The notes under the pieces are model-generated. The model was not told the DNA's origin and ran no database searches. It saw nothing but the letters and a program-made list of their open reading frames with translations. The position numbers were made by a program, and so were the translations under genes. Shown here in pieces: positions 10,801-21,820 of a stretch of DNA of 64,000 nt (positions within the stretch are counted from its first letter, which is position 1; every line of letters begins with the position of its first letter). Location: the NCBI RefSeq assembly GCF_024868665.1, contig NC_079891.1, positions 21,113,651 to 21,177,650 on the forward strand, written 5' to 3'. Source of the stretch: Triplophysa rosa (lineage: Eukaryota > Chordata > Actinopteri > Cypriniformes > Nemacheilidae).

Positions 10801-11711
10801 ATTCGTGCACATGAATCCTTTCGCCAGAAGCGAAGGTTCAAACACCTGAAGGTAAAAACATTTTTTAGGATTTAACGTTACTTTTTGCAATTTGTGTTAA
10901 TCCCGTTATTGCTACACATATAACTCATAAATAAAAAATGCATATCTGCAAATGGAAATCGACTTCTCTAATATGGGCACAGGCTGCAAATGTTTGTCAC
11001 CCTATATGGAGCACACCAGTAAGTGCACGTGACACCCTTTTATTGTGTTCGCATCTGCCCATTCCACTCTCTCTCACTGATGACATTCGCTTGAAGAATA
11101 GTGTGGCCTTGCAATCTAAATTTACCCATTTACAGTCTGTGTGTGTGACTAAAAGAGAGATGATAGTGACCATCCTTTGTTGTTCCGAGTCCTTTTATTC
11201 AGTCCGAGATCTATCATCAGAATATGATATAACCTTCAACATTATTAAAGGAAGAGAGAGAGAGTGCAGAAATAAAGAGAGTTATGAAAAACTGCTGACA
11301 AAATACTCTGGATATATGACAGATTGGCAAAGGTGAAAAGATGCTCATTTGATGTGTTTGTGTATATCAGTTGTGGCAAGGTGACTCAAGACAGTGGGTG
11401 TGGCTCCAGAGAGGAAGTTTATTTAAAATAAAATGGGAAATTAAATGTCCATGGGGAATATTGTGATAAAAACATGTTTTATCTGTTATTGAGCAATTTC
11501 AGAGAGGTGGTCCTGTTCCCTCAGGGGTCATTTCATGGTTGTTCAGCCTCTCTTTTGACCTTCAAGTGAGGAGAATAGCAGCCCAGCATATTGGCCCAAT
11601 GGCTTTGACACAGTTGCCCATTTCTGGGGTGTGGTTTTAGCAGTCTGGCTACCCCGTCTTAAACCTTCTCAGACACCTTTGTGCATGCACACACAGTGAG
11701 AGTCCTCTTAA
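10801..11711. other. No gene recognised
   Basis: The open frame at 10938-11336 (132 codons) has no domain-like motif and lies between repeats, so I treat it as chance. I cannot name the rest. Confidence 0.4.
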
Positions 11712-11971
11712 AGAGTAAATATTTTGTGATTTTTAAGGTCCTACTTTGGTTTATGGAGTGTCCAACAACAAGTTTACATGCATACATACACGGAGTAAAA
11801 TTTCTAATGATAGGCAGTTATTATTACCTCACTGCTGACTGACTCTCAAATGATTAGTTTGGCGATTCATCTGTCTAATCCCCTAGTTTCTGTCAGCCTA
11901 CTCTGATCTGATTGGTCAGATGGTCTAGTCTGCATGAAATGTCATTTTAAGGACATTGTAATATTTACTCT
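11712..11971. mobile_element. TTAA-flanked MITE, deletion derivative of the THAP element family
   Basis: It is flanked by TTAA at 11708-11711 and 11972-11975 and has termini AGAGTAAATATT/AATATTTACTCT. Its internal sequence (TTTATGGAGTGTCCAACAAC, CTGATTGGTCAGATGGTCTA) matches the 5' part of the larger element at 27243-28657. Both exons are missing. It is probably an internal-deletion derivative moved in trans. Confidence 0.8.
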
Positions 11972-13036
11972 TTAAAGAAAGATGCTTACAGGGTTTTACA
12001 TCAGCATTTTAGGTGTGCCTCATCACATGATGTCATCTGCATTTGTTATGCCTTGTCATGCTTGGAACTGTAGAGCGATGGTCAATGTTTTTATAAATTA
12101 GTTTCCAAGTAATATAAATACTGGCATGGCTCCAAATGCTGCGGTTTTGCCTTATACTGTATTGTTGTGTTGTTACCAGCTTTGGGTTGTGCAGAAATTC
12201 ATTAAGAAATCATTTAAAATTCGCTCTCTCTGGGAGCTAAAATTCTGGGCTTCATTCCAGCTTGAGATTTATGTGCAACACGTGAAGCGTCTCTTGGCCC
12301 TTTGAGACCAAAAGCTAAAGATTTTATATTATTTGTGTACACATGTAGCAGCTGAATAAGGGAATTAGACACGGTGTGACAATTAGTTTACCCTTCTGTG
12401 TCAACATACATCTTTACATATGTTAACACATTCTTAACCATCTTTTACAGTAAACTAGAGAAAACAGTAAAGACATTGTCAACATTCAGTCAACAGCCCA
12501 AGCAGCTGCATGTATTGCCTTAATTTAGCCCTCAATTCTCAGTGTTATCTGTTTGAAAGATTTGTGTTCACCCAGTTTTTTTCCGGAAACAATGGAGATT
12601 TTAAATTTCATTTACTGTATATATGGTCATACAGTTGGATATAAAGTGTGTGTGGCTTTTAATTTTTAATAAGAAAAAAGATTTAGGCCACGAGGGTATG
12701 TTTACATACCAACAAAGTATTAAAAAACAATGTTAAGTACAATATGCATGATGCATGATACACATATGCAGCATGACATCACTTTTTCCAGAAATTTACA
12801 TTTTAGCAGTTTACTGAAGGGAGGGGGGGCGTGGCTTCAAAACTGAAATAATGGTACTGTTTGACAAAACTTGTACTTTAAACTCTGTTTTCAGTTTGCG
12901 TTTTCAAACCCAAAACCTTGCTGTCGTACAGTACATGCATCGTTAATTTTTCATCAGCTTCACGCCAGCTAAAGTGCATGTTGATGTTATTATTATTATT
13001 TAGAAAATTTTAAGAAATTTGTAAAAATTGAAAAAA
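11972..13036. other. No gene recognised
   Basis: AT-rich sequence with no recognisable exon or element. There is a short poly-G run near 12823. Confidence 0.4.
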
Positions 13037-14040
13037 GGGATAGTTCACCCAAAAATTTAATTACTCACTCTCTAGTGGTTCCAAACCTGTAAATTTCTTT
13101 GTTTGGTTGAACACAGAGAAAGATATTTGGAAGAATGCTTGAGAACTCGTTGCTTAATCAGTCCATTGCGTGGATAACGTCTCTGCACGCATTCTATTAG
13201 CAGGTTTCCAAGCCGAGAACAGTTTGTAATCGTTCTGTGTCGAACCACGCTCACGTGGAAACATAACCATAACCGTTACACACCGTGCTTATAACGGTTC
13301 GGCACGGTGATGGAAAGGCAATCCTTGTAACCAAACATTTCTTGGACCCCATTGACTACCCTAGTAAAAAACAATTAATTTAAATTGCATTTATTTCATG
13401 CTAAGTATAGTTTAAATGTATTAACATATTTACTCATATGACTTACTGATATAAAACTATAATTAAACGTTATTTGGAGAACTATTTATACACAATGCAC
13501 ATTTCTTCATATTAAGTGTTTAAATAAAAATGTGTTCTAATGTCACTTTTGATAAGGATTTTATGATTTTTTAAAAATAAAATCAATCTTTCAATGCAAG
13601 ATATTTAAAGTGTGCCTGAAGCATACTTGCAATAATTCCACTTTAGCACAACCAAATACACTTAAATGTATCTTTAGTTGGACTTCAGCACTATTTCTGC
13701 ACAATTTAAGTATATTAAGTGCAAAATTTGTTGTTCCAATTTAGCAGACTTTAAAGGGGACATTTCACGAAAATACGATTTTTTCTGTGTTTGAGTGCTA
13801 TAATCAGTTCCCCGGTGCGTCTAACAACCCAGAAAACGTGAAAAAGTACAATCCAGTCATTTTGCTTTGTTACGCCTTTCTCTGAAAGCATGAGAAAAAA
13901 TCAGCGCTTCAGATAACGCACTTCTTCTGATGTAGGAGAATGATCTTATTGTAATATTACCGCCCCTTAGTCTGCTCGGTTCCACCCATGGCGCGCCATT
14001 GTGGTTTTGCATGCGACACGAGTGTATCTGTAATAACGCA

Positions 14041-14190
14041 ATGGCGAAAGTTCGTGCTAAGTGTTCTGTTGTTGGGTGCACAGCCCAGCACAGATCATTA
14101 TTTAGAGTCACAGCTTCTGAGAAGACGCGAGAGCAGTGGATTCTTTTTATTTTTAATGGGAATCCTCCGGAAAGAGTTAGAGTTAACTAG
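14041..14190 (+). pseudogene. THAP-domain first exon, truncated
   Basis: ATG at 14041, 49 codons to a TAG. It begins MAKVRAKCSVVGCTAQHRSLF and has the zinc-ligand Cys pair (C-x4-C), a basic/aromatic core and REQWILFIF, which matches the RKKWLLFIF segment of the better-preserved THAP exon at 28094-28369. The second half (Cys-x2-His and the AVPTIF-type motif) is missing, and the frame ends just after the Trp helix. THAP domains bind DNA with a C2CH zinc centre. This copy cannot fold a complete one. It faces the minus-strand exon at 14466-14589. Confidence 0.55.
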
Positions 14191-14465
14191 TACTATAGGT
14201 CACCAACAACATTAGCGCAATTAACTTGTGTAACATGACGTTAACAGCGTCATTGTGTTTACGTAACTTGCAATAAAGCAAAAACAACAAGCCTAGCATA
14301 TGAACATCGTTACATAGTAATATGCGTGCACTTGTTTTAGCGAAACACATAACGTTAGTATGATGTAATCATAGCAGCACAACGCGGTTTGTTACGAGCT
14401 GAACCGTTTTGACTACGTGACTGTTGAAAACCGTTTTGAAGATTTAAGTTTGTAAAAAAACTTAC

Positions 14466-14589
14466 CATGTAGACACATCTTGTCCAATCCGAACTTGTAC
14501 AGCTTGTTCGGATGCCTCTTCTTCTGTGTCCGACTCTGGCTCAAACATACAGTATAAGGTTGAACCGCTTCGTCTCCTCCAGCAGCCAT
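14466..14589 (-). pseudogene. FEPESD first exon (P2X7-like N-terminus), frameshifted
   Basis: On the minus strand an ATG at 14589 opens MAAGGDEAVQPY. After a one-base shift the sequence continues in another frame as MFEPESDTEEEASEQ and reaches a GTAAGT donor at 14465. The acidic FEPESD motif also occurs in the plus-strand exon at 27718. From memory it resembles the start of multi-copy teleost proteins annotated P2X purinoceptor 7-like, whose next exon carries a Cys/His zinc module. That later exon is not in this element. The frameshift makes it a pseudogene. The protein family needs a search. Confidence 0.5.
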
Positions 14590-15223
14590 CTCTCGCTTAG
14601 GATTTACGCTTATGCTCAACGGTTTCTATGGTAGTTTGAGAATGTACGGGCGTGGACACACCTCCGTGAAGTTATCAAGTTATCGGTGTGGTTATCAAGT
14701 GCCCATCATCATCATACGGAAGAAGCGCTCAGAAGCGGCCATTCTTGAGAATGCATTTTTTGCAAGGTAAAGATAGTGGCGTTGTGCTTCATCCTTGAAG
14801 TATTTTGACCGAAAAATGTCACATCTCTTTTATAAAGACCTCAGAGAACTGTATCAACTTGGGTAAAGTAGGCAAAAAACCTCCCCTTTAAGTATACCAA
14901 TTTAGTACACCACAAATATAATCGCAGTGTATTTTCACTAAGAACATACGATGTAAATGGATTTTCAGTATACTTAGCATGAAATAAATGTATTACAAAT
15001 ACATTTTAGTATATTTATTTTTCACTATGGTACCATAGTAGGAAAAATGACAATGATAGTCTAAACGTGCCCTAGAACTGTTTGCTGCCCTACATTCTAC
15101 AAAATATCTTCTTTTGTGTTCAACAGAACAAAAATATATTTTTTCCTACTATTTATACAGATTTGGAGCTACTCGAAGGTGAGTAAATGATGACAGAATT
15201 TTTATTTTTGGGTGAACTATCCC

Positions 15224-16440
15224 ATTAAAAAGAAACATTTAGTGGTCTCAAACTTTTGGACCTCACTGCATGAATAAGTCCCAATGTAAATGCTCAGCTG
15301 CATGCGGCAAAGTCAAGATTTAAAGCTCTGGAGGGCCACGAGCAGCAATTCAAATTGATCTGCCTCCACTTATTCAGCCAAGGTGTGCCGGCCCAAATGA
15401 AAGGTCCAGTTTTCAAAACAGCCCCAGGTAAAAGTGAACGTACATCAGGAAGTTTGTTAAAGATCAAAGTAAGGCTCAAGAGTAGGTCTGAAAGTGAGAG
15501 GGGTTTAAATACTGAACTCCGCCTCAGATAAAAGCCTAGCTAGTTCTCTTTGAATTCCCAGAGGAAAAAGAAGTTTCTACATTGCCCCACATTAAAGATA
15601 TGTCAGTCTGAATTGTGTACAGGTCAGAGAGGCTTCAGTGTTGGATGGTCCCCCAGATGAAAGCTACGCTATTTATGGGTCAGAGCATTTAAAGTGCTCT
15701 TACGGCGATGTGTATTTGTGAAGCTGTGAGTATGCATGCATGTCTCCACTTGATCAAAAAGAATATTCTTAATTTGCCTCTCTGTAATAACCTAAACACA
15801 CACTGGCTTTCTGATCTTCTGCTTTAATGATGACACACTGCTCTTGTTGCTGTATGCATTTGAAAGTCACACACCAATATTCGTGAAAAAGAGGTTTAAT
15901 GAGGTTAAATCGAGAGGAAGGTGCAGAGAGCGTCTGGATGAAGGTCCGAGTTGTGTATAGTTCGAACGCACTTCAGGATTCAGCGCAGGATATGTAAGGT
16001 AGGTCATTTTTTATAGCTTCAATATTTACCAGGTGCGAAACACTTGCGTTGACGCATCACCGATTGTTTATGAAGATGAATGCAGACATCGACCTCCTTT
16101 GTGAAAATAAATTGTCACAGCACAGACCATGATCATTACAACACAGCACTCAGATTTCTCTGTGAATGCGAAGGGAAGAGGCAGTTGATGGGTTTTAAAT
16201 TTTACAATATAACGCTCTAGGTTTGTTTACTTGTTCCAATACATTATTTTTCACTTTAGATTTTGCATTCTGTTTGTCAGTTCATGCAAATGAAGCCCAC
16301 GATAACACCCCAGCTATAACGTTCCAGCCATACTAACAAAAACAATAAGGCAAATTTCTAAACATGCATATTTAACACGTATCACGTGTTAATGTTGAAT
16401 AATGGAGTTCATGGAGTTGTGTGAGAGGACTGAACTGGGC
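15224..16440. other. No gene recognised
   Basis: Mostly unique-looking sequence without exon structure that I can support. 15880-16130 shows no repeat signature. Unassigned. Confidence 0.4.
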
Positions 16441-17290
16441 AGGCCCGGATTAAGAATTCAGAGGCCCCTGGGCACAAGTGTCTTATGGACCCCCCCATTC
16501 ACACACATGCGCACAATAAAGTTTTAAATTAGCCTATAGGGTACTATGTGTATGAAACACCTCTATCCTATACAGGATTACATTGACAAGTTACAAAGTA
16601 TGATCACAACCTGAAGGACAAAATCAACACCTGTACACATCCTCAATCGTACAGGATTTACACCACATGATTGCAACAATTCTTTCCTGGACCAGCAGCA
16701 ACAATATTAAGACATTTCCCAGCATACTGTTCTCACTGGCATATGCAAGCAGCACACACTACCACACCTCTACCAATTCAGTTCCATCAGATTCTTCCAT
16801 AACTCACACACAAACACGCCGGATTCACAAAACTGTTTTTAAAGTCCGGGTAAAGAGAATTCTGAGAATTGTTTCTAAACACATTTTAGATGTTAGAAAT
16901 GTATTGCTGAAACACATTACAAAGACTCAGAAGTATGTAGTACTGAATTGTGGAGTTAAACCGTTAAACAGTTTTTCAGCAATTCTCTTTTCAGTATTTT
17001 TTGGGCGGGGCTAAAACGGGGGATCGATGACGCAATGGAGCGTCCAAGAATGCATGGCCCCCTGCCCTATCACTAGAGTGCCTAGCATCAGGTGTCTGCT
17101 CAATCACAAGCTCAGGGTTGTAAGCTTTTCACACACGCTTTCAGGCTCTCACTCTGCCCAACTAAACAAATCTCACGCCAAATAACAGACCATCCACCCG
17201 GCTGGTTCGCTATCAGCAATTTCAGCATCTACCTTATCAGCTCAAGAGAGAACCACTACAAATAGACAAATTTGTCTGTGTTCACACTGG
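16441..17290. repeat. Degraded repeats, including a piece shared with 41110-41180
   Basis: GGCAGGCCCGGATTAAGAAT and GGCCCCTGGGCACAAGTG at 16441-16490 resemble a common fish DNA-element end. At 17198-17265, GGCTGGTTCGCTATCAGCAA followed by CAGCTCAAG and ACTACAAATA is shared with 41138-41190. That is probably the same LTR-type repeat. Confidence 0.35.
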
Positions 17291-17685
17291 ACTTCTTTTT
17301 TGAAGCTGCTAGCGTCTGTTTTAAATTATAATCCTATGGAGTAAACAGTGTTTTCAAAAAAGTCCTGAGTGCTTTTTTAAAACTCCAGCGCCAGTGTCTT
17401 TTACTGCAGCTCAGAGTGTCTTTTGAGGTTGGAAAAAAGTTCAACTTTTCCGAAAAAACATCCTGTCAAGCACCTTTTTCACAGCTAACCAATGACGGAG
17501 ACCTGTCGTTTCCATAACAACATGCGGGGAACGTGATTGGTCGAGAAGACTCAAGCTCGAAAAAATAAAATGGACCCGTAGGAATAATAAAAATAAAACG
17601 CCCGTAGGAGCATAGTTTTGTATAAATGTAGGTTTAATTTTCACATTCAATAACTTTTGATTGCATTTCTTTTTTTTTTTTTAAA
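17291..17685. other. No gene recognised
   Basis: Non-coding. The minus-strand frame 17441-17650 has no protein-like motif. Confidence 0.35.
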
Positions 17686-18123
17686 TGTGACTCTGGACAA
17701 CAAAACCAGTCTTAAGTAGCACGGGAACATTTTTAGTAATCGGAAAAAATACATGGTATGGGTAAAAATTAACGATTTTTCTTTTTGCCAAAAATCATTA
17801 GGATATTAAGTAAAGATCATGTTCCATGAGGATATTTTATAAATTTCCTACTGTATATGTATAAAAACTTTATTTTTGTGAGTTGATGGCCTGCTACAGT
17901 ACCTCAGATTAACAACTTCAAAGGCGATTTTCTCAATGTTTATATTTTTTTGCACCCTCAGACTCCAGCTTTGTAAATAGTTGTTGTTCCGCCAGATAGT
18001 GTCCTATCCTAACAAATACACCATATATCAATAGAAAGCTTATTTCTTCAGCTTTCAGATGATGTAAAAATCTCAATTTCGAAAAATTGACCCTTAAGAC
18101 TGGTTTTGTTGTCCAGGGTCACA
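17686..18123. mobile_element. TIR element with TGTGACYCTGGACAACAAAA termini
   Basis: It starts TGTGACTCTGGACAACAAAA and ends with the inverted TTTTGTTGTCCAGGGTCACA. The termini match over about 31 bp with one mismatch. Internal text such as GATCATGTTCCATGAGGATA is typical of an abundant, well-conserved cyprinid non-autonomous DNA element. No coding capacity. Confidence 0.7.
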
Positions 18124-18309
18124 AATATGTATTTTTGGCGTTTTTTGCATTTATTTATAGTACAGTAACAATGAGAGGACAGGAAACTACGTGGGTGAGT
18201 GGGGGGGTGAGATCGGGAAAGGATCACGAGCCGGCTCAAACTCGGGTCGCCCGGAGCGCAATAGCGCCATATATCGGAGCACTAACCACAAGGCTATCGG
18301 CTCCGACTC
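18124..18309 (-). mobile_element. tRNA-derived SINE
   Basis: On the minus strand it begins GGAGCCGATAGCCTTGTGGT, with an A-box-like TAGCCTTGTGGTTAG. A degenerate B box (CGAGTTTGAGCC) follows about 45 bp later. It runs into a body ending with ATAAATAAATGC and GCCAAAAATA. The tRNA-like head identifies a SINE. The 3' end abuts the TIR element that ends at 18123. Confidence 0.6.
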
Positions 18310-19264
18310 ATTTCTAGCGAGAAATTAGTATTGTAGTTTGTAAATATGTGATTGGTTATTGCAAAGACGCTCTCTGTTTATAATTCAAATAGACTTCCGT
18401 TACTCTGCCTATGAAGCCTGTCTCTGCTTTCGTGCACAAATGCTATCTTTGAACATTGCCAGAGGTTATTTATAACCACAATGCTGCGAGCATTTTTTTT
18501 TTTACTAAAAAAGCACCATTGTCAACTTTTTCTTGTCAAAAAATTTGTCAAATGTAAATATGGCCTTACTAAGCATTTTACCACACACTCTTCTTCTGAG
18601 CCTGTGTCTCTTCATACAGTATTAATCTTTCTTAGTGTTTTTCTTCTCATTTTCTTGTCTCTTCATGATTCTTCATGTCAGTCTTTCATCCAATTTCAAA
18701 TGCTAACCATCATGCTGAATGGCATGAATTCAATAACATCAAACCAATTCAGGCTAATTTATTAGTGCTCTACCAACCCCTGCTTGCCACTTGAAATTAT
18801 AATTGCGTTACTTGTCCACGGCAGCCACTGAAACATGAATATTGAGTCTGCCAGATCCACAAGTGTTGAATATAGAATCTCAGAAGCATGACGGCTTAAT
18901 ATGAACCTTCCACAGAATTGAAGATCATAAAAAGATGGCATGTCAATGCTCATGCAGAGTCCTTTGGAAAGGAAGGAAAAGGAGACAAACAGTCTCACCA
19001 TAAAATCTGAGCTCTCTCATAGAGAGTACTGTGTGTTCTGGAGAGGGTTAAGAAGAAGGAGAAATGCGGATGTGGGAAAGTGGCTAAAGAATTGGGCCAT
19101 TGGAGAAATACTAAAACTGAAAGTTGATCAGAAAGTTGAGTAACACTGAACCTGAACAATTTCAGTGTTGTACTGTATATGATGACAAATGCATATTTAT
19201 AATTGGTGTCTTATTTGATAATGTCTGCATTCAGACAGGAGGCAGAAAACACGTTAAAAGATGT
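18310..19264. other. No gene recognised
   Basis: Unassigned AT-rich sequence. The open frames at 18481-18765 and 18762-19001 have no recognisable domains. Confidence 0.35.
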
Positions 19265-19410
19265 TTTATAACCCAGCATTGGGTCAGAATGGGACAAACA
19301 CAGTCGCTGGGTTAAATTAACCCAAACAATGTTTATATTTGACACAACAATGGGTTAAAACAACCCAGTTAATTTGAATAAATGAAAATAACCCAGCATC
19401 TTACACAATA
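19265..19410. repeat. AACCCAGC repeat cluster (CACTA-like end)
   Basis: Several AACCCAGC/GCTGGGTT motifs lie in both orientations, like the subterminal regions of the element at 2791-5183. Termini cannot be placed. Confidence 0.45.
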
Positions 19411-20635
19411 CTTGGTATACAGTGGCCAAAGGTGTGCATATTTGTACAAAATGTTCATGTTGGATTAAACCAACAACATACTGTATGAGGTGTGTGTTAT
19501 ACAATGAACAAAACACTAAACTTTTAATATACAAGAGAATGCATAGAAAAACAAAACAGTCATGGGAAATAAAGCAAGCATTAACTACACTTTTAGCTGT
19601 TAGTAATATTTGTTGATCATCTCTTGTGGTGATATTAGTTATTCTCTTTATAAACTTTGAGATTTAGTTTACATGCATCTTTAATAACATACAAAGATGT
19701 CATTTGTGTACACAAAGTTGGACATCATTTTTGGGCACTACAGTATATCCATATTTGTGATAGAAATCTTATAATTGTTAAACTTATTAAAACAGACTTT
19801 TTTTAGTGTTTTAAATAAAACTTGCATGGACAGTATTTAATTCTTGAAAAAACATTGACTGGCATCACCATGTAAGTGTATGTCTAGGTTTCAGCAGTCA
19901 AGACTGTTCAATTCAATTAGAGGTTGTTAAAATTACATGGAACAGCCTAACACTTTACTATAAGTTAAATAAAGCTATGGCTATCTAGAATAAAGAGGAA
20001 GGAAGGCAATGCCCATCCATGTGAGGGAGTTCCTCACCCAGCACTATCAGGTTGATATGGTGAGAATTGTTCTGATTAAAATGTCAAGCTATTTCTTAAC
20101 AGGGAAAACAAATGTCAAGCCCTAGTTAGGGCCAGTTATCTAGATGGAAAAAGTCAATCATTACGAAATGATTCATTCTTTAGTTGAAAAGTAGGCAGGT
20201 ACAGAATGTCTCATTTTCTTTCTCCGTCAACAGAACACACTGTTCATTCGGTACATTTTCTAAACCTGAATGATAAACACAAGTGGTGTCCTGACAGCAA
20301 GCTACCCAAACCTAATAAACGCCCCTGGGCACACTCATTGGACAGTTTCATGCCTCACACAACCCTTACAGGGGCAATGAATTAAGACCTCAATTTTAAC
20401 CCAAGCTTTTGTTATATAAGAGGGAATTGTATTCAAGCGAACATCCTGTAAGTGTCAGAACTGAAAACGTCCTTGTTACTGAAATTACAACTGTTATTGC
20501 CACCAGGCCCAGCGAACGCCAGGTCCTGGAATGCACCTGTGTATGAAGTTGAACACTGCCTCCTCAGAAAAATATCAACGACTACTTCTCTAGCCCCGCC
20601 CGCTGGTTCACGAATGACTTTAGCCACACATAGTA
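19411..20635. other. No gene recognised
   Basis: Unassigned. The plus-strand frame at 20452-20754 crosses into the hAT element and is not supported. Confidence 0.35.
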
Positions 20636-20637
20636 GT

Positions 20638-21820
20638 CTAGGACTGTGCGATTTGGGAAAAATATCTAATTGCTATATTTTTGACAGACATTGCGATTGC
20701 GATTTGATTTGCGATCGGGACAGAGTCCTTAGGTTCTATGTGAGAAAGCCATGAGTTGTTTGTTATGTTTCTCATGTGTTTTCTCGTGTCTTGTCATTGG
20801 CCCCGCCCCTCTCGTTTCATGTATTGCTTCCCTGCCGTGTCATATGTTTCCCACCTGCCCTCGTCAATTATCCTTCGTTTGTCTTCCCTTTAAATTGCCC
20901 TCATGTTTCATTGTCTTGTGCTCTTGGATTGTGTATGTATGTGAACCCTGTACCTTGTGCTGTGTTTCGTGTGCGTTGTCTACCTGTTCCCTGAGTTTTT
21001 GCCTGGTCTGTAAGTTTGGTTTATTCTTTAGCCTTAGTTTCTGTTTTGCCCCATAGTGGGAAGTTTTTCTTTATCCTTTTGAAAAGCATTTTTGGTTATT
21101 GTGTTTGTCCCCCATCGAGGGTTTTTGTTTTGTTTCTTAGTTAAATAAATCTTGTCTTTCTGTTAACCCCGTAACTGAACTGTTAGACAGAGCTGCGTGT
21201 ATGTGTGAAGTGCGTTTGTCGTGGTTGTGCTTGTCTGTGTGTAACAATAATCAATAGTGCACTGCACTGAGTCCATGTAACGTACGTTAACTAGATACGA
21301 ACGCGGATTCCTGTTATTTCAATGTCATCTGGCAGTTCTGCGTGTCTGAGTGAATTATGTGCACAGTTTAACATTCAACACGGGTGATGGTCGAGGATTT
21401 ATCTGTGTCTGCATTGTGTGAGGATATGAACACATGAACTTCGTCTCCAGAGTTGCTCTGAGAGTTTATTTTATGAGCGCTTTACTGTTTGAGTGAAGCT
21501 ATTTGCAAACACAAAAAACTTGAGCCTTCCCAGAAAACCCGTCAAAATAAAAGTCCTGTTGTATTGAACACACACTGTAGTGTTAAGTCTAAATGTTTGC
21601 CTCTTCCTCGATAGTTGTTTTTTAGCCTGAATTAGATTTAATTACATCAGAAGAATATTACCTGTTTATTTCAGTATGATAATTACATATATAAATAATA
21701 AAAAAGCTAATAAAAATAGCATTTCTCTAGGAAATGTTATATCGCAAGAAATATCGTTATCGCAATATTCAACATCAAAATCGCATATCGCATATTTTCT
21801 CAACATCGTGCAGCCCTAGT
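20638..21820. mobile_element. hAT-type non-autonomous element (TAGGRCTGYRCGAT termini) with nested LTR
   Basis: It starts TCTAGGACTGTGCGATTTGG and ends with ATCGTGCAGCCCTAGTG, an imperfect inverted repeat. Repeated GCGATT and ATATCG motifs lie near both ends. An exact 8-bp duplication is not visible. It contains the LTR fragment at about 20711-21185. Confidence 0.5.
20711..21185 (+). mobile_element. LTR fragment, TGTCATG family
   Basis: It shares GCCATGAG, TTTCTCATGTGTTTTCTCG and GGCCCCGCCCCTCTCGTTTC with the LTR at 4443-4989, in the same order, and ends near TTAAATAAATCTTGTCTTTC. The exact ends are diverged. Confidence 0.55.

Larger units (their letters stand above)
13755..14887 (+). mobile_element. 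TTAA-flanked THAP/FEPESD element (Kolobok-like), copy 1
   Basis: It is bounded by TTAA at 13751-13754 and 14888-14891, with termini AGGGGACATTTC and, inverted, AGGGGAGGTTTT. It contains a THAP-like exon on the plus strand at the left and a FEPESD exon on the minus strand at the right, so the two face each other. TTAA duplications plus THAP proteins are characteristic of Kolobok transposons. The transposase catalytic core is absent. Orientation is inverted relative to copies 2 and 3. Confidence 0.7.
13037..15223. mobile_element. Cyprinid MITE (GGGATAGTTCACCC termini) split by the THAP element
   Basis: It starts GGGATAGTTCACCCAAAAAT and ends with the inverted ATTTTTATTTTTGGGTGAAC plus TATCCC. 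This is the abundant cyprinid MITE ending whose subterminal sequence reads GAGTAAATGATGACAGAATT. The TTAA/THAP element at 13755-14887 is inserted inside. About 13200-13320 (GTTACACACCGTGC) is a further unidentified repeat piece. Confidence 0.65.

Noticed and set aside
18240..18309. Possible functional tRNA gene on the minus strand
   Set aside because: The A box is recognisable but the B box is degenerate and no cloverleaf can be drawn. It is the head of a SINE.
20638..21820. 8-bp target duplication for the hAT element (AGTAGTCT versus AGTGTCTA)
   Set aside because: The match is imperfect and depends on where the terminus is placed, so I did not claim it.
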